NCBI GenBank assembly: GCA_028821515.1
Contig: JAPPGA010000086.1
Coordinates: 1-51,229, forward strand
Reading direction: 5' to 3'
Length of the DNA stretch: 51,229 bases
DNA from: Gammaproteobacteria bacterium
GTDB taxonomy: Bacteria > Pseudomonadota > Gammaproteobacteria > Pseudomonadales > Azotimanducaceae
Position numbers and translations under genes: made by a program. This document shows positions 33,997 through 43,020 of this stretch, one piece after another. Every line of letters starts with the position of its first letter. Within the stretch, counting starts at the first letter, position 1. The notes beneath the pieces are model-generated. The model saw nothing but the letters and a program-made list of their open reading frames with translations, made no database searches and was not told the DNA's origin.

Positions 33997-36900
33997 TTAA
34001 ACGGATTCGTCGAGCCGCAATCCCCGTCGCGCTTCCTCCGAAGCGTCGATTCGGTTCTTAAGATCTTCAGCGTAGTCCGTGTCGCCAACCGAGTCGGCCA
34101 AAGGGGCCAGTACCCGCATCACGGCCAGTTTGTCCCCGGTATCCGCCGCGCGGCCGACCCGCAGGGCCGTGGCGGGATCGCCAGCTTGCTGAAGCCCCTC
34201 GATGATCTCGACCTCCTGCTCAACGCTGAGATTGCCCTGGGCCAACGCTTCGGCAGCGAGTTCGGGCGGCAGCGCGTTGCCGACACGCAGGGCCATCAGG
34301 ACCAGGTGTTGCAGACCCAGGCGGTTCGGGTCGACGGTTATGCTGTCGGCGAGTTTCGACACGAGGGCCCTGGCATGGTCGTCCTCGCCGCGCGAGTGCA
34401 ACTGCCAGGCCAGGACGAACGCCAGTTCGAGCACGCCAGCGCGGTCGAGGTCGGGAGCGTCCAGCCAGGAAACCATGGCCTCCCCGGCAGCAGCCATCCA
34501 GGCCACGTCGTCTGGCCAATGGTGTTCGGCCTCGGCCGGGAACGGGCGCTCGCGGCGCAGGATCAGGTCGTGCAGTGGAGCAGGAGTACCGGCGTAGAGG
34601 TCGAGTTGGCGCAGGCCGTAGAGTTGTCCCAGGGTTCGGAGCGCATCCATGAGCTGGTACCGCTCTTGCTGTTGCGAGTCCGAAAGCGCGTCAATGGAAT
34701 CAGCCCCAGGCCCGGTCGAGCCGAGAAGGGCGCGTAGCAGTTCGATTGCGCGCGCGGTGTCTCCGGCCGTGGCATTCAGGCGCACCAGTTCGACCGCCTT
34801 GGCACTTTCCCAGTCCCCGAGGGGTATCTCCACGTTTGTGGCGGTCTCGGAGAACCTGGCCGCTTCAACCAGCACATCCTGCGGGGTGTAGATGTTGGCG
34901 AGGACCCGCAGCAGGAAGACGTCGAAATAAGCCGCGTAGGCATCGTGCCGGTCGGCGCGCCGCGCTGCCACGAGAATGCTCTCCACCGTATCGCGCGCAA
35001 GGTCCGGAGGGAGCGTCTTGGTGACTTCGCGGGCAAGCTCCGAGAGGTCCATGATGGCTCGGGTGGAGCCTCCGCCAATCATGAAGATCATCCCGCCTCG
35101 GCCGTTGAACTCGCCGTGCCGTGCGAGCTTGGCCGTCAGCAGCCGATAGTGTTCGGACGACTCGTCGAACGCCCCCGCCCTTGCGTGCAGCCTCGCCGTG
35201 GCGAGGATCTGCAACGCGGTGGGATCCTCGATGCGGTTGGCCCGCTCGCTGAAGGCATCGTGCTCGGACTCGGCAAGCTCTTCCGACTGCTGATGGCGCA
35301 GGAGCATCCAGACGGTAAAGTCGTGATCGCCGAGATTGCCGATACGGGTAGCCAATGCCTCGGCCCGCCCGTCGCCGGCGTATGCCTCGCCCAGCAGCCG
35401 GTAAAAGCGATGCAGGTGACGCCGCTGTTCGTCCGGCAGGGAGCGCAGGTAAAGGTCGAACTCCGTAGCGGCATAGGGCTGTGCCGCGAGGGTCCCGAAC
35501 AGGGTCTTCGGATCTGCCGCATCGTCCCCGTCAAGCAGGGCATCGAGCCGGAAGTCGCGGCTGGAACCCCCGTAGTAACGGAAAGGGTCGTCGGTTTCGG
35601 GGTTCAGCGGTAACGACAGGATCATGTTGATCGCGTACCCCGCCGGGAGTCCGAAGGGGCGGCTTTCGTCTGGCGCCTGGGATGCACGCCAAACGGTCCG
35701 TAGCGCCTGTCTGGCCGCATCGTCGTCAGGACCCGCCTCGGCAGTCGCAAGCTCCCGCAGCGTATCGACGCTGCGGTCGACGTGGGGGGACAGGGGACGG
35801 TAGCGGGGTTCGAGGGTGCCGCGGTAGATTGCGCGGAAGAGCTGCGCGCTGGAAGCGGTCGAGAATCCACGCTCGGCTTGCACTTTGCCGAGCAGATCCT
35901 CGACAACCGACGCTTCGCGCAGATCCGTGCCGCCGTCCGTCACGAGCGCGAGCGCCGCGTCGTACCGCTCCCGGTAAGTCAGCAGGTAGTACAACGCCGC
36001 TCGCAGGATCTCATCCTCGGGATCGCTTTGGTGACAGGCCCAGAGCGCCTTCTCCGCCCCGTCCCACTGCGCCAGTTCGAGATGCGCCAGCACGAGTTCC
36101 CGGAGATAGCGATGGTCGTCCGGATAGCGCTCGACCAGGATCGGCAGCAGTTCCGCGCGACGCTCCATCTTCTCGCGTGGTGCCTGAACGCCGTAGTACC
36201 GGTTTGAGAACTCGAATCGATAAACGATGCGCACGGTCTCGGCGTCGTGCTCTGTGTCGCCGCGCTGGACCGATTCCAGGATGCGCTCGCGGACCGGCGC
36301 ATACTTTTCATCGGTGCCGGACAATGCACCCCAGTATCGAACGCCGGCGCGTTCCATTTCGAGCATCTTCGAGAAAGCCTCGTCGTCGGTGCCTTCGAGG
36401 ATGCCCTCCAGGATGGCGGCGATATCGATGGTCATCTGCGCCATGCGCTGGGCCTGACCCGCAAGCTCATAGAGCACGCCCCGGTTCGTGGGATGCGCCT
36501 CGGGCACGAGCAATACCCGGAATATCGTGGATTGGGTGAACTCGCTCGTCAGGTCCTGCTTGGAGAGGTATTCGGTAGCCGCTTCCGCCAGGGTTTCGCG
36601 TTGGGGCGCCGACAACTCCCGCTTCAGCAGGTCGTGGGCCATGGTGACGAAGCCGCTGGAACGGTATTCGCCGCGCCGCTGGCGGGCCGCCGTCGCCGCA
36701 AGGTGGCGTAGCTGGTCGTCGACGGACGCCTTGGCCTTGAGGTATTTCCACACGCCGTCGCTGGAGTAGAAGAAGTACACGCTGGGATCGTCCTGCGTGG
36801 CGGGGTCCGCAAGAATGTCGAACAGTTCCTCGACGGTGATGATCTCGCGACCCAGGTCCGACTCGATCTCGAGCACCAGGTCGGCATCCGCGCGAATCAG

Positions 36901-39900
36901 TCCGAGGAACGACTTTGCGTCGTCCTTGAGCGTCATCGCGATCGCCGCGACCAGCCGCTTGAAGTTGCTCGCGTCCAGCAATGCCCGCGCGTAGGCGAGC
37001 CCCTCGCGGTACTTGCCTTCGCTGATCCTGTCCCGGAACAGCGCAAGGAGGTCCTCATCGTCGCCGGCAAGCCGAGCCAGGCGCACGGCGGCTTCGAAGT
37101 CGTCGTTGCGCTTCGCGTTCTCCATGTGGCGGCGAAGCAGCGGCTCGTCCGCCTGGATGTCGGCGATGCCTTCGGCTTCGACCACGAAATGCTCCTCGAT
37201 AGCGGCATCCAGGTGCTCGCTGAGGCGGTCGTCTTCGGCGTGTTCGGCCACTCGGCGTGCGAAATCCGCGATGCGGTCGAGCCTGGTGTATTCGTCGAGT
37301 TCCACGCCCTCGGCATCCGAATCGTCCGGAGGGGCTGTGGCGGCATTCTCCGAGACCCCGGCGAGTACGGCCGAAAGCTCGGTGTCGAACATCGCCTTGA
37401 TGGCATCGAGGCGGGCTCTGGCAACGTTGCGTTTTTCGGGCCAGGTGGCGAGGAACCCCTGGGCGAGATACTCGAAGTAGGTGCGGTAATCCCGCGTCAC
37501 GCTCGTGTCGGGACCCCCGCCAAAGAATGCGAAGGGTGAGGCGTTCGCGCCGGGGCGTTCCTCCAGGCGCTTCGTTGCCAGGGTCCGCAGGACGTTGCCG
37601 ACCCCTCGGAAGTAGAGGGCGTTGGCAACGTCGTGCTGCCCCCGGGTTTCCCGCAGCATCGCAGTCCTGGCGAGAAGCGTGAGGTCGTCCCGGCTCACGT
37701 TCAGCGCACGCGTGTACCAGTTGAGCGACTCCTCCGGGTACCCGGTGTCGAGAAACAGGTCCGCCTTGGTTTGATCCACGTTGATCAGGCCGGTGATGTC
37801 GTTGATCAGGTCGAATGCCTGCACGGCTGCCTGGACCGCCTCTTCCTCCAGCAGAACCTTGCCGAGATTGATGAAGACCTCCGGCGGAAGTTCCTGCCGC
37901 AAACCGATCAGGCGACGGCCGTGGGTGAGTTGCCTTTCAGGATCGCCAGCGCCGGTCGAGAATCCGGCGAAACCGGTTTGCGCCGTCGCCAGCGTGACCA
38001 GTTCGCGCAGCACCGAGGGGCGCCGTACGCCCGCCTCCGAAAGCGAGTTTTCGACCGCGCGGAACTCCGCTTCCCTGTCGCCGACCTCCTGTGCAATGTC
38101 GCCGAGCAGTTGATAGAGATAGAACTTGTCGTTGTGGCCAGCGATACGTTCCAGGATGATCCGCTGGGTCCAACGGAAGGTCCTGCGCATCGCCGGGGTC
38201 AGTTCCTCCGTGAACGTGCGCGCCCCGATCATGTTGATGATGCCGTCGATCGCGACCACGAACTCCGCATCGTCTCCAGCGTGCTCGGCCACGTACTGGA
38301 GGATTGCGACCGCTTCGTCCCGCTCGCCCGAACTCTTCATGAGGTCGGCCATCAACAGCAGGTTGTCGCTGATCTCGGGGTGTATCACCAGCGCGCGGCG
38401 GTAGCTCGCGATGGCCTGCTGGTTGAAACCGCCCATGGAGTAGATGCCGGCTTCGAATTCGCCGCTGACACCTTCCTCGTCGAGTTCGCGCAGACGGGCG
38501 AGCCAGTGCTGGATCTCGCTGAAACGGTCATCGGACTGCTCGGCCAGATCGAATGCCAGCATGTTGAGCACGATGTTCTGGATATGTTCGATCTCGTTCT
38601 GCGGGTCCACCGTCACGAGTTCGCGAAGCACTTCGTCGTAGGCGGAATAGTCGGCGAGCATCATGTGGACCTTGCCGAGCTGGCGCAGGCGTTCCGTCTC
38701 GCCGGCATCGCTGTAACGCGCGTAATCCTCTATGACCTCGGTCGCCGACAGGTGGTCGCCGACTTCCGTGTAGACCCGCACGAGGAGGCCAACCTCGTTG
38801 CGATCGGCCTGTTTGCGGATGAGCTTTTCCTCCAGTTCCACGACAATGTCGCCGAGGACGTTGAGTTCGGTCGCGAGCAGGAGGAACTGGCTTTCAGCGA
38901 GGCTTCGCCGGGCGGCGCTCTCCACGCTGACCCAGAGTTCGCGCCAGGCGCCCATGGCGTCTTCCTTGCGTCCAGCAACGCTGTAGAGCCACGCAAGCCG
39001 CATGCGTTCGTCGTAGCCAAGCTCGCCTTCGCGGTCGCGCAGCCGCTCGAGTATGCGGATCGCCGCCTCGGGCCTGTTGAGGCGTTCATAGGCATCGGCC
39101 AGGTCTCGAACTCCCGTTGTGCCGTCGCCCAGGACGGTTTCAAGCCGTTCTATCGCCGCGACCGCCTGCTCTGTTTCGCCACGGCGCAGCCGCAGGTCGA
39201 AGAGGAAGATCAGCGCCTGGGGAGTCTCCCCGGCCGCCGCCATCTGGTCTTCGATCATGTCGACTGCTTCCTCGACGAATCCCATCTGCACCATGGCTTC
39301 GCCCGCTTCGGCGAGGATCTCGATTCGGTCGGGATTGCTCGCCGCCAGTCGATGCCAGACGGCGAGGGCGTCTTCCGGCCGAGCCATGTTCAGATAGTGG
39401 GAGGCGAGACCGGCGAACCACGCGACGACATCGGGTTCCCTGGAGATTAGCCTCTCGTATTCGGCGACCATGTCGTCGGGCCGCCCGGCGGCCTCGTAGA
39501 GCTTGATCAGGCGACTTCGGGCGTCCACATCGACGCGGGCATCGTCTGCGGCTTGGTAGAACGCGATCGCTTCGTCGTAGTTCTCGGTCTCGATGAGCAC
39601 GTCAACCCGGGCCTGCACGAGCGCCGGATCCGGTTCACCATTGGCCCGCGTCTGCTTCGCAAGATGCGCCAGCAGTTCGTCAAGGGCGTCGTCCTTGCGA
39701 TACGACTCGGCGAGCAGGGCCAACGCGTACAGGGCGTCTGTCCGAACCTGCGTCGCCTGGTATGCGGTCCAGGACGCCTCCTGGGCCAAGTCATAGTCGC
39801 CGGCATCGACGGCCCACTGGGCAACGCGGACGTGCTGGCGGAACGGATTGCCGGATGCCTCGGCCGGGTCGTATAGCACCAGGGCCTGGTCGGCATGTCC

Positions 39901-40476
39901 GAGCAGCGCGAGAGTGATGGCCGCCCGGTTGCGGAACGCGGGGTCGCCTTCACTGGCCAGCGTCACCAGCGCATCGATGTTCCGGTTGCTCGCTTCGGCC
40001 ATTGTGAGGCGGATGCGAATGAACTCTCTCTCCTCCGCAATGCCGGTGGCTTCGGCGGCTTTTCGGTACCACTCGGTCGCTTCGGCGGGGTTGCCCGTGG
40101 CGTCGAGGAGGCGGGCCTTCAGCAACAGGGCATCCGGCGTCTCCCGAAGTGTCAGTGCGCTGTCGACGGAGCCAAGTGCCCGGTCCTGGTCGCCGTGCCG
40201 CCAGTGGATGTGGGCGATCGTCAGGTAGTGATTGGCCCGTTCCTGCGCGGTCTTGGCCCGATTCTCGGCGAACACGCCGATGCGCCTGATGGCGAGGTCG
40301 ATGCTGCCGTAGTCGAGAATGGTCTCGTTGTAGAGTGCATGGATTTTCTGCAGGTCGACGCGGCTGGACTCCGCATTGGACCTCACCATTTCGGCCAGTG
40401 CACTGGCGGCCATTGCGTTGCCCGACAGCGGGCCAAGCGCCAACAGGATCGCTACGATGTACCGCGACGCGATCAC
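33997..40476 (-). CDS. Giant exported TPR/helical-repeat protein (2159 residues), last gene of the Bat-like operon
   Basis: A 2159-residue protein with an N-terminal signal peptide (MIASRYIVAILLALGPLSGN, ending AMAAS). Nearly all the rest is TPR-like helical repeats, visible as recurring A-x-x-x-Y/W and G-x-x-x-x-A units, for example EEAVDMIEDQMAAAGETPQA, ANALYFRGVGNVLRTLATKR and GRPDDMVAEYERLISREPDV. No transmembrane segment or catalytic motif stands out, so it should be a periplasmic scaffold. The start is GTG 40476, with GGGAGG in the preceding bases and a 4-base overlap (GTGA) with the double-VWA gene. Earlier open frame up to 40605 lies inside that gene. Its size is exceptional for a Bat operon. 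Confidence 0.9.
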   Translation of the reverse strand: MIASRYIVAILLALGPLSGNAMAASALAEMVRSNAESSRVDLQKIHALYNETILDYGSIDLAIRRIGVFAENRAKTAQERANHYLTIAHIHWRHGDQDRALGSVDSALTLRETPDALLLKARLLDATGNPAEATEWYRKAAEATGIAEEREFIRIRLTMAEASNRNIDALVTLASEGDPAFRNRAAITLALLGHADQALVLYDPAEASGNPFRQHVRVAQWAVDAGDYDLAQEASWTAYQATQVRTDALYALALLAESYRKDDALDELLAHLAKQTRANGEPDPALVQARVDVLIETENYDEAIAFYQAADDARVDVDARSRLIKLYEAAGRPDDMVAEYERLISREPDVVAWFAGLASHYLNMARPEDALAVWHRLAASNPDRIEILAEAGEAMVQMGFVEEAVDMIEDQMAAAGETPQALIFLFDLRLRRGETEQAVAAIERLETVLGDGTTGVRDLADAYERLNRPEAAIRILERLRDREGELGYDERMRLAWLYSVAGRKEDAMGAWRELWVSVESAARRSLAESQFLLLATELNVLGDIVVELEEKLIRKQADRNEVGLLVRVYTEVGDHLSATEVIEDYARYSDAGETERLRQLGKVHMMLADYSAYDEVLRELVTVDPQNEIEHIQNIVLNMLAFDLAEQSDDRFSEIQHWLARLRELDEEGVSGEFEAGIYSMGGFNQQAIASYRRALVIHPEISDNLLLMADLMKSSGERDEAVAILQYVAEHAGDDAEFVVAIDGIINMIGARTFTEELTPAMRRTFRWTQRIILERIAGHNDKFYLYQLLGDIAQEVGDREAEFRAVENSLSEAGVRRPSVLRELVTLATAQTGFAGFSTGAGDPERQLTHGRRLIGLRQELPPEVFINLGKVLLEEEAVQAAVQAFDLINDITGLINVDQTKADLFLDTGYPEESLNWYTRALNVSRDDLTLLARTAMLRETRGQHDVANALYFRGVGNVLRTLATKRLEERPGANASPFAFFGGGPDTSVTRDYRTYFEYLAQGFLATWPEKRNVARARLDAIKAMFDTELSAVLAGVSENAATAPPDDSDAEGVELDEYTRLDRIADFARRVAEHAEDDRLSEHLDAAIEEHFVVEAEGIADIQADEPLLRRHMENAKRNDDFEAAVRLARLAGDDEDLLALFRDRISEGKYREGLAYARALLDASNFKRLVAAIAMTLKDDAKSFLGLIRADADLVLEIESDLGREIITVEELFDILADPATQDDPSVYFFYSSDGVWKYLKAKASVDDQLRHLAATAARQRRGEYRSSGFVTMAHDLLKRELSAPQRETLAEAATEYLSKQDLTSEFTQSTIFRVLLVPEAHPTNRGVLYELAGQAQRMAQMTIDIAAILEGILEGTDDEAFSKMLEMERAGVRYWGALSGTDEKYAPVRERILESVQRGDTEHDAETVRIVYRFEFSNRYYGVQAPREKMERRAELLPILVERYPDDHRYLRELVLAHLELAQWDGAEKALWACHQSDPEDEILRAALYYLLTYRERYDAALALVTDGGTDLREASVVEDLLGKVQAERGFSTASSAQLFRAIYRGTLEPRYRPLSPHVDRSVDTLRELATAEAGPDDDAARQALRTVWRASQAPDESRPFGLPAGYAINMILSLPLNPETDDPFRYYGGSSRDFRLDALLDGDDAADPKTLFGTLAAQPYAATEFDLYLRSLPDEQRRHLHRFYRLLGEAYAGDGRAEALATRIGNLGDHDFTVWMLLRHQQSEELAESEHDAFSERANRIEDPTALQILATARLHARAGAFDESSEHYRLLTAKLARHGEFNGRGGMIFMIGGGSTRAIMDLSELAREVTKTLPPDLARDTVESILVAARRADRHDAYAAYFDVFLLRVLANIYTPQDVLVEAARFSETATNVEIPLGDWESAKAVELVRLNATAGDTARAIELLRALLGSTGPGADSIDALSDSQQQERYQLMDALRTLGQLYGLRQLDLYAGTPAPLHDLILRRERPFPAEAEHHWPDDVAWMAAAGEAMVSWLDAPDLDRAGVLELAFVLAWQLHSRGEDDHARALVSKLADSITVDPNRLGLQHLVLMALRVGNALPPELAAEALAQGNLSVEQEVEIIEGLQQAGDPATALRVGRAADTGDKLAVMRVLAPLADSVGDTDYAEDLKNRIDASEEARRGLRLDESV

Positions 40477-43010
40477 AGTCGCACCTCCCGTGGCCAGCGG
40501 CGGTAGAGGAGTTCCCCGATATAGGCGGCCAGCGCCAGCAACAGCAGGAGCGGCCACAGCCGGGTCACCACGTAGGACAGCTCTCCCTGGTTCCCGGCGA
40601 GCCACTCACCCACAGGGCCCGATGGTGGAGTGCCGCCGACGCTCGCCAGGTGAACGCCCCCGGTCCGTTGTGCCAGGCGCTCGAGATCGAGCGCTCTCGC
40701 CGGGTCGACCTGCTTTTCGTTCGCGATGTCGGAAGCTGCCGGAAGGGCGATGCGCTGGACGGGCTGGTCGGCGCGAGCGAGGCTGGTGGTGACTTCTACC
40801 CGCGCCGTTTCCCCGGGTGGGAGGACGATCTCCGCCTCGAACAGCCCGGGTGCGTTTCCCTTCAAGTTGATGGCATTGGCTCCCAGGGACACGCCCTGGG
40901 CATCCACGATTTCCGCCCGCGGGAAAAGCCCGGCGTCGTGATTTGTCCGTTCCGCCGTCAACTCAACAATGTGGCGGCGTCGCTTGAGAGCGAGGCGGAA
41001 CGGCGGATTGTCCGCCGCCGTGCGCGCAAGCAATCTGCCCAGGAAGGATCCGTAGTCCGGCCAGTCATTCCACCGGGCGGTTCCTTCCCCGACCGGCTCG
41101 GTCATCATGGCGGTGACCCTTCCCAGGCCGAAGTGCCAACTGGCGAGGATGGGATCGCGTCCCGCGGCCTCCTCGAGGAGAGTCTCGGCACCCTCGCGCG
41201 GTTCCACCTCAGAGTATCCGAGCAATGCCGGAACGCGCGGGTCGGCGCCGCCCCACCAGCCCTGACCGCCGAGTGCCGTCACCTCGAACACACCGCGCTT
41301 GTAGCGGGGCGGCTTGCGGGTGGAAGGCTGCTTCAGGATCAGTTCGATGAGACTGAACTGGTCGCCCACCGAGTAGAAGCGCCCCTGGCCCCAGTTGGCG
41401 ATGTCGGACATGATGAGGTTGTGCCCGCCCTGTCCGGCGAGGATCGTGGAGACGTTGATATTGTCCCGCGATATGCGGCGCACCATGCGCTCGTAATTGC
41501 TGTCCTCCACCCCCGCGTCGGTGATCAGCAGAATGTGCTTGTAGCGGGTGTTGACGTTCTTGAGGCCGTAGTACGCCTCTTGAATCGCAGGGTAGAGGAT
41601 GGTTCCGCCGATGGCCTTCATGCGGCCGATCGCGCGGTCGATCTCGATCTTGTTCGATGCCGGCTGCATCGGCACCGCCCAGTGCTTGGCGCCGTAGAAC
41701 TCGACGATCCCGATGCGGTCGTGGGGTTGCAGGCGGCGCACGGCGATCCGGGCGACCTGCTTGGCGAGTTCGATGCGCGATCCGGCCATCGAACCGGACG
41801 TGTCGATGATGATGGCGAGGCCGACGCTCGGATCGATCTTCTCCTCCTCGCCGGTGATCTCGACAGGCAGTACGTCCGCAACCGGCGTTCCATGGTAGCC
41901 ACCGTCTGCAAAGGCCGCGCCGCCACCGCTCGCAAGGACGCCAACCCCCTGGTCCTGTACGGCGGTGATGAGACGGCGCTGGGATTCGACCGAGAAAAGG
42001 CGCGCGGGGGCGTCGTCGAGCATTACGACGTCGAAGCCGGTGAAGTCGAACCCGTCGCCGATTTCGTCGGGAGGCATCGGGGTCAGATCGAACCCGATGC
42101 CGAGCAGGGAATGCAGCCGGTCCACTGACGCGCTGTGCCGATCGCCGACATAGAGGACGCGGAGGGGTTCCTGAACGGCGACAACACCGTGCAGGCGGTT
42201 GTTGGAGAGATCGCCATCCGCTTCGGACGGCGCACGGAGTTCCGCGGTGATGTCGAGGAACCCGGCTTGTGCGGCCTCGAACTCGATCCCGGCGGAACAC
42301 CGGGAATCGCAGTCGAAAGGCCCCGAACTGCCTAGGATGTCGTCGCCGCTCATGAGGACGGCCTCGAAAGCCGTTCCGGTCCCGACGACGTCGACGGTGA
42401 CGCGAACGGACTCTCCGGGCCTCGCCGCGCTCGATTGAAGATTGACCAGGAAGGGGTCGTCGTGGGGCCTAAGCTGGACCGTGTGCACGGGAATCTCCCG
42501 CTCGAGTACCTGGGCGAGCGGCCCTCCCCAATGACGGTCCGTACTGCGTCCATCGGAGATCAGCATCACGGAACCGCTCAGTCCCGCGGGTATCGACTGG
42601 GCGGCGAGTTCCAGCGCGTCCCCCAGGGGTGAACGGCCATCGGTCACAGGGTCGGCGGGAGCGCGCATCCACTCGATGTCCGCGTCGAGCGAAACCGGGG
42701 CATCGCCGCCGACCTGGACGAGGGTGGCACTCTGGCCGGTCCCAAGCCGGCCGAGCAGATCACCGGCCACGGCGACGGCGCTGTCGCCCTCGCCGGGGAA
42801 CAGGCTCGAGGACTGGTCGAGAACGATGGCGTGGTGCTGTTCCACGGCGCTACGAACCAGTACCGGCTGCATCAACGCGAGGATGACAAGCGTGAGCACG
42901 AGGGTGCGAATCACGCCGTGCACCACCCCCGGCCTTGACGGCAAGAACCACACCAGCGGCACGGCCACGAACAGCAGCGCCATGAACGGCTGCAGGAAGG
43001 AAAGCCACAT
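40473..43010 (-). CDS. Membrane protein with two VWA domains flanking a glutamine-amidotransferase-like domain
   Basis: An 845-residue inner-membrane protein of the Bat/YegL-like class. Two N-terminal membrane segments (8-23 and 32-50) precede VWA 1 (about 58-180), with LDQSSS (D65) as MIDAS and LISDGRSTD later. A glutamine-amidotransferase-like fold follows (about 283-385, VLYVGDRHSASVDRLH...VVMLDDAP), then VWA 2 (about 395-560) with a complete MIDAS DTSGSM at 403-408, GGTILYP and LITDAG. A beta-rich region and a last hydrophobic segment (LWPLLLLLALAAYIGELLY) close it. Both VWAs should bind metal and a ligand. A 10-base gap separates it from the BatA-like gene; it overlaps the giant protein. 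Confidence 0.9.
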   Translation of the reverse strand: MWLSFLQPFMALLFVAVPLVWFLPSRPGVVHGVIRTLVLTLVILALMQPVLVRSAVEQHHAIVLDQSSSLFPGEGDSAVAVAGDLLGRLGTGQSATLVQVGGDAPVSLDADIEWMRAPADPVTDGRSPLGDALELAAQSIPAGLSGSVMLISDGRSTDRHWGGPLAQVLEREIPVHTVQLRPHDDPFLVNLQSSAARPGESVRVTVDVVGTGTAFEAVLMSGDDILGSSGPFDCDSRCSAGIEFEAAQAGFLDITAELRAPSEADGDLSNNRLHGVVAVQEPLRVLYVGDRHSASVDRLHSLLGIGFDLTPMPPDEIGDGFDFTGFDVVMLDDAPARLFSVESQRRLITAVQDQGVGVLASGGGAAFADGGYHGTPVADVLPVEITGEEEKIDPSVGLAIIIDTSGSMAGSRIELAKQVARIAVRRLQPHDRIGIVEFYGAKHWAVPMQPASNKIEIDRAIGRMKAIGGTILYPAIQEAYYGLKNVNTRYKHILLITDAGVEDSNYERMVRRISRDNINVSTILAGQGGHNLIMSDIANWGQGRFYSVGDQFSLIELILKQPSTRKPPRYKRGVFEVTALGGQGWWGGADPRVPALLGYSEVEPREGAETLLEEAAGRDPILASWHFGLGRVTAMMTEPVGEGTARWNDWPDYGSFLGRLLARTAADNPPFRLALKRRRHIVELTAERTNHDAGLFPRAEIVDAQGVSLGANAINLKGNAPGLFEAEIVLPPGETARVEVTTSLARADQPVQRIALPAASDIANEKQVDPARALDLERLAQRTGGVHLASVGGTPPSGPVGEWLAGNQGELSYVVTRLWPLLLLLALAAYIGELLYRRWPREVRL

Positions 43011-43020
43011 AATTAGTTCA

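Noticed and set aside
37633-39450. 605-codon plus-strand open frame opposite the giant TPR gene
   Set aside because: It mirrors the minus-strand codons, has no recognisable domain, and lies wholly inside a gene with a strong signal peptide and repeats.
40335-42128. 597-codon plus-strand open frame opposite the double-VWA gene
   Set aside because: Shadow of a clearly supported VWA protein on the other strand.
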